Assembly (NCBI GenBank): GCA_023055355.1
Contig: JALJCS010000001.1
Location: forward strand, 80,764,881 to 80,828,880
Length of the DNA stretch: 64,000 nt
Direction of reading: 5' to 3'
Source of the DNA: Agelaius tricolor
Lineage: Eukaryota > Chordata > Aves > Passeriformes > Icteridae
The number at the start of each line of letters is the position of its first letter. Position 1 is the first letter of the stretch. Positions 42,701 to 54,700 of the stretch are shown here, piece by piece. The notes beneath the pieces were generated by a model. The model saw nothing but the letters and a program-made list of their open reading frames with translations. It had not been told where the DNA came from and did no database searches. The translations under genes and the position numbers were made by a program.

Positions 42701-45700
42701 AACACTAGTTCTTTCAAACAAAATCAGATCTCACTCTTAATTTTAGCAATTTACTTTAAAACATTAGTCTACTCAACAGTCATAAATCCTGCACTTCATC
42801 CATTCCAGTATTTCAGAAGAAGTAATAATGCCAGAGGCTGCTGCAGAGGCTGAACACATAAAGGAACATCCTTCCCAAAAACTAAAGGGCACAGGAAGAA
42901 ACTTGGTCAGTTAAGGAAAAGAGAGGCAATCAGGTAGTTACTGTAGACACAGCAGAACAAGACAGGGTTCTTGTGCCTCACTGGACTGCTCTTGTTTAAA
43001 AATTAACAACAGCAAATTTTTTATACTTGTATCCAGGAACCACAATAGTTTGGCTTTTCTCCTGTATCTTTACAGGCAATCTGATATTTGCTGTAATTAA
43101 TCCTTGCTGACTCAAAAGATCAGAGATATCCACAGACATTCTGTCTCAGCTTGTTATTTTTCTACTAGAAATGGACTGTCAACACCACTGGCTTCAATCC
43201 ACTTCTCTGTTACAGAGGGTGGTAAAAAAACTCCCTAAATTATGTTATCCCTCTTCAGAATCCTCTTTCCATTCTCCTACTCTTATGTCTTTCCTCCTTC
43301 AATGTATTAGTTTCTTTTCTAAACCCTCTCCAGTTTCCTTCCACTGATCACCTTGCACATTCACAGAGGGACTGATACAAAGGGTGGAAAAAAACCCTCA
43401 CAGGCATAGTCTGGGGCAAGGCATTGTAGCTTCTGAATGGATCCTAGAACAACAGTAATTTTAAAACACTTGAATTTGGGGCAATTACTTTACTGGGAGC
43501 AGTAGCTATGTGAAAAACTGCAGCAGCTATGACAGTTAATTTGTATAAATGAGCTCTTTGCTGTGAGACCTGTCAGCTAAAGAAACTGAAGGTTCAGAGA
43601 CAAACCTGCAAAAAAAAAGGACAGAGTTTATGGCAGAATAATCTCTGAAAGGTCCCTTTCCACAAAACCATGATTTCTCCAGCATCTGGGTTCATGGTTC
43701 TTGAGGGCCGAATGCCAAGGCAATCTGTTTAAACAAGCACTGGTGTATTTGGCAGAAGAATGTAGTAAACTCTTGAGCTAAGGATATGCACGGTGGGAAA
43801 AAGTAACACTAATGTGCTTTGGGAAATTAATACGTGAAAGTGCAAGGTAATTCGGCTGCAAAGGTAAACAATGAGAGAATCTGGCACTGCTCTATGTTAT
43901 ATATAAAGCCAGACCTGAACATGATGACTTTGTACAATGCATTTATTAATACAAAGAAGGGATGCCTAAAAACCAGATTTCTCTAACAGACTACTTCTGT
44001 CAGAAGAGAAATCCTAAATCAGAAGTTCAGAGATACAAAATGTTACATCATTAATACAAGTCACTAAATGAGACTGTTTCACACTAACAGGTGCTGTATC
44101 TGTGTATTAATTGATTTCCACAGGCTTCCCTCACTACAAAAAGTTAGAAATGCAACAGATACTCAACTAGGAAACAGACATCAAGCATTTTTGTGAAATA
44201 AAATCTCATGCTTAGAGAAAGAATGGAAGCTGCTTATGCCAGCTATTTCTCCAGAACACATCCACCTCCTGCATTAACCAGTTTTTACACTGAGAAATAT
44301 ACTTTCCTTCTCCAACACGGCAGCTATCTGCTTTCAAAGACAAGATGACTGGACTTTAAATACAGATCTCCTAAGCAACTTAATAGATGATGCACTTAAT
44401 CTTTAGAGTTGCTCATTTATAAACAGAAGGGATGTAAAATAAACTCCCTTATTTAATATTTAATTGTTGTTTATTTTTTCAGTTGCAGTAGCCAATCCTT
44501 GATATCCATCTCCATTTATTTAATATTACATGCTTCAACATCCTAAGATATATCACCATGTAAAATAAAGTAACATAAGCAACAGGATTAAAGTTCCAAT
44601 GATGATTGTCTTAAATGGACCACTAAGACTTACCAACCCTTTACCCATGCCAAAATTCTCTGGTCCTCACCCTGCAAGATTCTTTTTTCTAGCTTCATAT
44701 TTTTGCATTTCTGTCTGCTGTCAGCAGTTCATGGTTGGAGTCCAGCTGTTGGAAGAGGCTGATCCTCACACTGTATCATTCAACAGCATCATGATGAGCT
44801 GGCTGTTGGGATTTCCCTTTAGCACATCTTTTAATTCAGGAACTCTTTTCTCTGGTATTAAATCTTTTTAGACACCATCAGAGGCAACAAGAATTAATCT
44901 TTGCAGAACATAATGCCATTTTATTCTGGATGTGATAAGCTTTCTAAAAAGAGAATTTTTAGTTATTTATGGGAGCAATTAACAAATCAAAACACTTTCC
45001 AGATACTCAAAAGTTCCCATATTAGTGGTCTAATTTGGTATTTGTAGTCTTCCAAACCTCTACTTGAACCAGGCAGACACTCCTGTTACAATCCCTATAA
45101 AACAATGAAAAATGAAACAGTTACGTTTCCCCCTATGTTTGCTGTACTTTATGCTAAAAATGAGAATATTTGCAGTGTGTACACAGATCTGCTGGATGCC
45201 ATAAACTGATCTATCCCTCCACATCCAACACTCCTTTGACTTTTTCTTTTTAGGTATCCAATAATTCTAGTGACAAGCAACTAGCCTAGAAAAGAGAAGA
45301 GTCTACAGCAACACAGCAAAATTGAACTTCAGTCTTAACGGGCCTCTGAGAGCTTCTTAACAGACATAAAAAATAAATTGGTGTCACAAACACCTCTGGC
45401 AGACACATACAAGGTGTCCATTCTGAAAGGGAATAGAAGGCACATAAACTCTATCTAGCTTATGATACACCTGAATCTCTGAGGATGCCATATTCCCACA
45501 GCAAAGAACGGCAGAGGTACCTAGAGGGGACTTCAGGAAAGCAAGACAAATCACCTCAAATGAACTAACTATTCCTAGGGACATATAGAACCAGCTGTCA
45601 AAATAAGGTTCATCAGAGGTAAACCAGCACATTGGACATCATCTCTCTATTATCGGGGTAGAAATTTATTAACAGCATCTACCTATAATACTAATGCTAT

Positions 45701-48700
45701 ATTTTCATTATACATAAAACCCAGTGTCAAATGATATAACTTATTTTCTCTTGAAACATTATAAAATTATTTCTGTTCTATAGTGGCTTTCAGACTTCAG
45801 CCTGTGATTTGCACTCCAACTTCTCTGTAATTCACTCTACCTTTGAAAATCTCTGCATTATCTCAGTATCAATACACTTAAATGAAAGAATGCATCTAAA
45901 CTGCCATTCATTTCAGGTGCTCAACACAGAGATCACAGGACACTATCACAATTTGAAAGCAATGATCTTAAATTCTACTGGAATTTCAGCAGCTTTAAGT
46001 ATAACTAAAATTACAGTTCAGACATTCCTGTCACTACAGACAGCTGCCTCAAAGTGTAAGTGAATCTTAAGTGATGCAATTATTAGTGCACCAAACAGTA
46101 GAGATACAATACTCATTTACATAATATTGATGCAAAAATAAAAGCTTTATCCCTAGAGTGGACTTTGCCAAAATAATGAGAGAGTTCATGTCATGGAAGG
46201 TATCTCTAGAATGGAACAGATGGTACTTCCCTGTATCATCAATTTACATTAGGAAGGTAAATTCATACACAACTGTTACCTAAGACAAAACACGACCTAA
46301 GACAAAGAACTTCTGCATTTAAAATTGAAGCAATTTAGAACAGAGAAGCATGTCCAGGCCTATCAGAACCTCTGTTGTTCTTAAATGAAATAGAAAAGAG
46401 CTACTGAATCAACTGATTGAAGCAAAAGAGACAAATGCCTGAATCTATATGTAAACAAGCACGGTGTGTCCTTGCACCAGTGCCACATCCATATGGCCTG
46501 GGGGACAGGGAAGGCAGTGGCAAACATGACTCCATCCCTAAACAGACTGGGCTGGAAATACTGATATGGAAAGCTTATCATCTATATCCAGACCATTTAA
46601 ATAACAGAAGAGAGTGAACTAAACAGAAGAATGAATGAAACTGAACAAAAAGCAGCTTAGGAAAGATTTACTACTTTGTCGCTTCTTCAATGCTATTCTC
46701 ATTCTCTATCAGCACAATCAGCATCTACTCTACATGGAGCTCAAAGTGTGGGAGGACTCTGCTGGCATTTTTTCTATTGTTTTGTAACATACACCTACAG
46801 TGCTGGAAAATAAACAAATAATTAAAAACATGTGCTTTGCAAAACTCCATACTGCATGTTTTGCATGTGACTACACAGCAGGGGCTCTATGTTTGCAAAT
46901 GCTAGGGAAATTTCTACTCCTATTGCAATAGCCAAACAGTAATCCTGGTTGATTGAAGGGGCTTAAAATGATTACTTCATGCATTTGTTTCTGAGTTGAC
47001 TTCCCTAGAATACAGCCTAAAATTCCTTGAAATTGCATATTCTAGGAAAGAAATCTTTCATTAACAATAAAGAAAAATCATAAAACATGAGAAAATAATC
47101 TGTAAGAACATCCACATCCCTTCACTACCATTTTTCCCTTCCTATGTGCTTTTTAAATGGAGTACAAAGCTTTCAGGAATGTGGAAGTAGTTTGTTCAGC
47201 TCTAATCACTTCAGCTGTTTTGATGTAACCACACACATACTTAGCATAATGCCTAGACAGAATTATAGATTTCAGGCTAGAACTACATTGATAATCTGAT
47301 CTTTAATCAGGGCTAGCTGAGGGGTCCACAAACAGCAGATGGTTCTGAACACCACGCAGCTCCAAGACACAAGGAGCAGAGTTTCAGCCTTCTCTCTCAG
47401 TTCTCTATTTCTTCTTGGTTTAACAAGTCAGATGCTAGAATTTATACTATAGCTTCTTTCATGTTAACTTTTACAGCCACCTCTTAAAGAATATACTCCC
47501 ATGGAATACACTGCACTGTATGTCACTTATATAGTAAATATTTTTGTGAAGCAGAGTTCACATACACAAAGAAGCACATTTTTCAAATTCTGTCCAACAC
47601 CTACTCACTTGAAAACAAAGCCTACTACTTGAGATGAAAAGTAGTGAATCACACCACCCAAGCTAATTTCCTGCAAAGCCCCATTGCTCATAAGAAAAAG
47701 CCTATTCAGTTACAATGCTGTATCTCAGTTCCTCCATCAATAAATCCTCCCCTGTAAGGTAAATTATTTTCTCTGTCCAAATAAAATTGAGATATGTATA
47801 ATATCTCATAAAGTCTGCATAATTCTTAATTACATCCCATTTTCTGAGGAACTTACAGTACTCTTCTTCCATTCCTAAACTACCCAGTAGGATATAGCTA
47901 AGAGATCACCATTATTCTCTGTCCTCCACCACTACCCCTTCCCTATATTCCTGCCCACTTCCTTGCTACACTGACCCTTTTCACATTAGCCCTGCCCCCA
48001 CCTTCTCGGGCCTGTGTTTTCATCCTACTTCCTGTGTGAACACTGCCACACTCCCGCTTCCTCTGCAGTTCCTGTCAATTCCAATTTCTCTGAATTTCCT
48101 CAAACTTTTTATGCACTTCCTTATCCCCTCCTTAATGCTTCTCCCCAAGTGGCAATTCCTGACCTTTCAATTCCTCATATGCCATCGCAGTACTTCTGCT
48201 TCTGAATAACTCTCTCAATCTCTCAATTAGTTTTTAATTCAAATTTCCTTTTCTTGTTCTTCACATTTGACTGATGTCCACTTTGCCTCTTAAACATTTC
48301 AGGTGTCCATTACTTTGTGAGTCTTCCCTTTCTTGTGTTACCATTTTTTGTTGCTTCCCAGCCAAATTTCCTTGACCACTTAATTCCCAGATTGATGTAA
48401 ACTTCAGAAAAGAAGTCTAGATTTAGTCAAAACAAAAGAAATTTGTGGTCACCTTAATCACAAAAAAATCTCATCTCTAATACTAAAACTCTTTGAGCTG
48501 ATGTCTCTGTCCCCACTAAGAACAGCTACAGTAAGCATTTTGCATGCAGAACAGTTTAAGCTTCATGCTAACAAATGTGGGACTGTGTGGGGAAAAGGCT
48601 ACCAAAAAAAAGAGAAGTCCTGCCCTTAATTTGCAATGAAGTTAATAGTACAAACTTCAAACTTCTGCTTGTCCCATAAGTATAACTACATTTTCCAGCT

Positions 48701-51700
48701 GGGTTAAAGAAAAAAAAAATTGTCTCAGTTAAAATGGACCAAAGGAGAGATTTTAATGCTATATGAAACCTGGGTATGACCACTTTGTACAGCTTTACAA
48801 GTATGATCCTCAGTAATTCTGATTTCCCATTAGCAGCTTCCAGCACTGCTGAAAGAGTAAATAAGGAGACACACAATATCTCCTATTGGGAACCACTTGC
48901 ACATTTGACTATGCTACAAATGTGAAAGCACAGTCTTCTTGAATAGCAGCGGTAATTGCTGTAAATGCACGTTTAGAATGTTTTTCAAGCATTTCTGGAA
49001 GCAGGAGGGGAACCAGTACTCATTTGCTACTCATCCAGGAACACTTACAATCTTTGAGTAAGAACACCTCTCCTCAATTTAACAGTCATGGTCTGCATTT
49101 CTGCATTCATTGCAATATTGGTTTTTTTAGATTGTAAATATTTCTCCTCTTCTTTCCATCCCTGCCTTTTTAACCCTCTGTGCTACATCAGATATCAAGC
49201 TAGTCTTCAGAGCATTTGTCAGAAATATTTGCTAGTTACCATCTTAGTTCTTTCAGGATCCTGGGAAATAAGTCAACCAGCCCCAACAAACTGAGTGTGT
49301 TAAGCTCACAATTTTGTTTATTGCCTTGCTTACTTGCACCTCTATTCCTGCCATCCATTCTACCTTCTCCCAGACTTTGAGCTCAAAAATTGCAGCATAG
49401 CACTTGTTTAGATTTGGCAATACCTACATTATCTTTAATACTACATTCTAACTGCATATTATGTCTTCTTTTTCTCCTTGCAATTCTATGTGCTTAAAAG
49501 CATTTTTGTTTGCTTTACTGCCTCCTGTCACTCCTAAAGAAACTTGACTTTTGCAAATTTGTCTTTTATCTTTACACATATTCTTTAAAACAAAACCTTC
49601 CTCTGAATATCTGACTTTTTCTTCACATGTCTGACAGGCTCAGATAATTTGGGACATTCTTCCTGGGGTGTTCCAAGTCTATGGATTTTCCCATAATTTT
49701 CCCCTTTCCTGGAATATTTAATGAACATTTTTCAGGCTTTAGTACATGCACTCTTCAGTTCTATCAACCTCACCAGCTCTCAGTTGAATGATTTTTTCCC
49801 TATATATATATATATATATCTGTGTGTGTGCTTTGCTTTTAATTTCTTTGTTTTGCTTTTAGTACATAATGAATTCAGCCCCTACTATTCAATAAACACT
49901 TCACTTGTTTCCGCAACTTGATTCTTTCCTTTAAACCAGCAACTCTCACATTAGCCCATCCAGCATCTGTTTCCTTATATAAAAGTCAACATCTTGGCTT
50001 GCCATGACAGGTGCCTGACTATAACATCACTTCTTCCCTCTCTAGCAACTTCACAAAGAAAATAAGATTTATTTGGAGAGAGCAAGGGCTGAGAACAAGT
50101 CAAGGCTTTTGCCACCAGCCCACCCATGAGTCATTTCACCTTAGCATGAAGCCCACCTGAGGTCCAGCCATTGCTCCAGTACCTTGGACAGGGCTGGGCC
50201 AAGGCAGGGACCTCCACAGAGATGGGACAAAGCACCAATAATTGCTGTAGCAAAGGAGGTTCAAGACATTAAGAAAGATAAGGAGACTGTAAACACTTCG
50301 AAAGCATAGGGAAGCTTGATACCCAAGACAAGAGAGGAAAAGTCAGCCTAAACAAGGCTAGACCCAACTTTTGTGGAGCTTTAAGTGGAAAGGTTGTTTT
50401 TGGGAAACTGGAGTAAACAGATCATCTGGGCTGTCTAGAGTAAGGCTCAGAAGGTGCAGTGCTGGAGCTTACACAGGGAATGGCTGTATGTAATGCATGC
50501 ACGTACTCACACATATGGAAGGTGAAAATTATAAAACAATCACAGATTTAAGAGCTGAACTAAGTGTTTAATAACCGCTATTCCAACACATATGAATAAA
50601 AAGAAAGTACTTCAAAGTGGTTCATCTACTAACACAATACACTAGTCAGGTGCACCAAGTTTGCTTGCATTTCTCCATCTGTATTCAGCAGCCAGATCCA
50701 CTTGACATGTGGACTGTAAGAACTCTGGAGCAGGGATTAGGCTTTTGTCCTGTGACTTTCCAATGCCTTTCAGAATAAAGGCTTCACCTTTATTCACCTT
50801 TATTTAACACTGCTGCATATTATGGTATACAGAGAACAACATGGAGAGGAAGTGGGTTAAACCTAAGCAGAAGTAGCCACTTTCTACATTACCATCTTCT
50901 AGCATCAGCATGAAGTACACTAGATTCAAATAAGATGGTTCTGAAAAATACACCAACATTATGGAAAACTCAAAACACAAACCCCCCAATTAGTAAAATA
51001 CTTCAGAAAGATACATATCTTTCCTTATAAATCTATATTTTTCATTCATGTTCCTAAGAGGAATGGGAGCATTTGGTAATGTTAATCAGATTCATCACCA
51101 AATGCACTAAGGTAAGGTGCACAAAAATCTTTTTTGTGGTTTGACATTGTTTTAACTGACTGCATGTTGATATTAGAAGTTTTAAGTTGAAACTGACTAC
51201 CTGAAAATATGCACAAAGCTCCAGCTGAAGCAGTATAGTTTAGCTCCTGTATTTCTGCAATTTTCATTCTCTATATTCCTCTCAAAAAGAAAACAATTCC
51301 CACACTTCTTTTGAAATCATCATGCCTTTTGTGTTATAATGACTTTTCCAGAAACCTCTGGATGCTGATGACAGAGAATCATGATTCCAGAAAGGAACAC
51401 AAAAAACATTTTAAACAACATGTATTTGTGGGAGTGTATTTAGTAACGAGGTAAGAAAAGTGTGTAAATATGTTCTACTAAAGAGCATGCTGCTCTACTA
51501 AAAAGCAAATATGTTCTACTAAAGGGCATAAAGATGTATTTTATTAAAAAGAAATATACAAGGAACTATAGTAAATTTCTCAGAATGAACTACAGTATAT
51601 CACACTTCCTATTGCTTCTCAAACTATACAGAATCACTCTCTTCATGTAAGTTTGAAATGCAAGGCACAATCATCAACTATAGGAAAACAGAATCCAGTT

Positions 51701-54700
51701 CCTATAAATGTAGCAAGCAAAAAGTAAATATACAGATACATCCATGTATCCAGACTCACATTCTCCCACCCTACCAAGCTTTATTACACCTCCCCCTTGT
51801 TAGCTTTGCAGAACCAAAATGCAGAAGAGCACGCTACAGAGTTGTACCATACAAGAGGGAATCAAATTCAATAAACATTGATCCCTTACACCACTCCAAG
51901 CCAGCTGAAAACTGTGGATTGCCTTAGGTGGCAAGAAGATGTTGCCATTTCTGATAGAAAATTGCATTATAAATGACAGTGAGAAAAAAAAGCTTTTGAT
52001 ACAGAAATGACATGCTGCATTTGTAGGAGTGGTAATTGAAAAAAAATCTTTGGAAGTGTAAAATAACAGAATTATTGAGGTATAATCATCATGGAATGGG
52101 ACCTAAAAAACAAAGTAGAGACCTGAAATTACAAGTTATTCCTTTAACATTTATTCCTCAGCTTTTACAAAAATTCCTTGAGAGTGGTTTTTAAATAGAC
52201 TGTAAGCAATTGAAATCTATTTCTATCCAGAGAACTAAAACCACCTTTGTCACCACTATACTGTTTCTTTTGGTTGTACACTTTTCATATTGCCTCCACA
52301 TTTGTCCTCTCTACTTTTTAGGACACATTTACTCCAGTGGCAAGTGCCACTGTGATGTGGACTGTTCCAGTAACCCATTAAACTTCTCTCAGCGTTTCCA
52401 TTATTTTCCCTTCATAGGGAAATCTGTGCATGCAGTGAAGTTTAAGTAGGTGAGTAAATTTTGTACTAATTTGTACTAAATACCTCAATCCTGACTTAGA
52501 TGGAAATGTCTTCAGCACAGGGACTGTCTGCTCTCTCTGTTTACATATTAGTCTGCAAAACTGCTCCCTATCCTAATTACTTGGTCCAGCACTGGATCCC
52601 AATTAACAGTCAGAACAGAAATACGGGCTTCACTTCCACTCTTTATTGTAAAACTTAACTCACGCTTCAAAAAAAAAAAAAAAGTGGCACAATTAGATTT
52701 TAGTCATTCAATTACTCTTTAAACTAATGTCTAAAAATCTTTAAAATTATCACAGTTACTAGAACCACTTTGCAGGTTTCATTACAATTTAGTTTAAAAA
52801 TAGTCACCACAAATTTTTAGATCCTGTGACCTTTAGTAGAAACAGACAATTAAAAAGACTGCAGTTCTCAGACCAGTTTACTGATTTCAAGCAACACCTC
52901 CCCAAGTCATGTGACCATGCACTGCACTCTATCAATTAAAACTTATTTTATCTTAGTCACTATCACACTGGTAAAGATTAAACAGTAACCTGTAAGGGTC
53001 TGTGACATATTGCTCACTAATAATTTTGTTTCAGAATACGCTGAATATTCCCAACATTTTGCTAAGCAACATCCTAATCTGAGAACAATGAAGAAATTAT
53101 ATGATTCCTTTTCCTTTGAAATCACTTTGTGTTCCACAAGCACACCTTCCCTAATCCCTTTTCCACTACTGGGAGCAAATAAACAAATTCAGCAAAGAAT
53201 CAGATGCTCTTTCTGCAAGTGTTTGAAGAGGCACCAGCTCCCAAACTGCAATGCAGGTGTTTCTGGTGATCTCAAAAGCCACGATCCATGGTCTGTAATC
53301 AGTGTATGTAATCATATAAAACAGTAAAACTGAAAGTATTTTCAACTAAGAATCAACCATATTGTGAAACTGACAGAGGTCACTTAATCCAAGTTCAGAT
53401 TTAAGGCAATACCACTGCCCACAAAGATACACAGATAAATTATACACTCTTAATTGTCCAACATCTTATTGAATTCCTCACGTAACAAGGCTCTTCCACA
53501 CCACCATGGAAAACTTAATTAACTAAACTTTTAAGACACAATTAGATATCTACTAATTAAGAAAGACAGAATTACAAAACTAGTAGCCAGCAATGTTAAG
53601 TACAAAAGACATCCTAATGGGATGTGAAAACATATCTGTGTTTGTGGACAGCTGAGCTCAGGCTAACAAGTCACAGCAGCCTCCCCCTCCTGTGCTTCTG
53701 CCCTGCCTCCCCAGCTCCCAAGGGAGCACCAGACTTGGGAGCCCAGAGCTGGCTTCATGCAGGAAGGTGAATACTCCATTCCAGAACCATATTTGCTGGG
53801 AGTAGCAGTAAAGAGACATCCTCTAAGTATCAGTATTAACCACTTAATTTGTTAATTTAATAAATGTATACAATATCCTGGGAAGCAAAAATGTGTCTTC
53901 AGTTAATAAACTAGCTCTTACAGTCGCTTGCTCAAAGCAGGGCATACACAAAGTCAGCAGTCAGCCAGTTTCAACTTACCTATTAACTGCTTTAAAGTAA
54001 CACATTCCCTCAATCATGCACAGCCAGACTTCCTAGTTCCCACAACTGCACTGCCTGCTGCAAGAGAGCAGTGTGCTCTGCAAATCAATGCTTCACACTA
54101 CCAGTGCCACTGGAAATGCACAGGTTCTTTGTATTCCCTGAACATTTTTAGTTGCATTCTTTAATAAGCTTTAGTTCATAACAAGCTGATGAACTACTTC
54201 TTGCCCAGCCTCCCTGAGAAAAGGTGCTGAGCCCTGACTTCTCTATTACACAACTTATAGACAGCTTTTTATCCAAGAATCACATTTAACCTGAAAAACC
54301 AGGCATGTCGTGGTAAAGGATCTGAGGATTTCCAAACCAAGGTCTAAGCCTGAAAAAAAATTTTACCATTTTGAAACTATGAAAATATATTTGTTGTTCT
54401 TGACAAATCACAGAGAAAAAGAGTCAGTAGTTGTTTCCACACATGCTTTCAGACAGCAGCACAAACAGGCAGGAACTGCTGATATTTTGCCAGAAGTGCC
54501 AGATAGATCAATACTATTAACAACTACTGCCAGTCTCTGCAATCTCTCACCTCCTGCCTTGCAAACTTTACTAGGCTCGTTGTTTATCATCATTATTCCT
54601 AAAGATAATTTTGTACTAACCTAGCAGACAGCATCTAATACCAGAAATAAGCAGATACAAAGAAAGATTGAATGTTCTGATTGAATTCCATTAAAAATCA

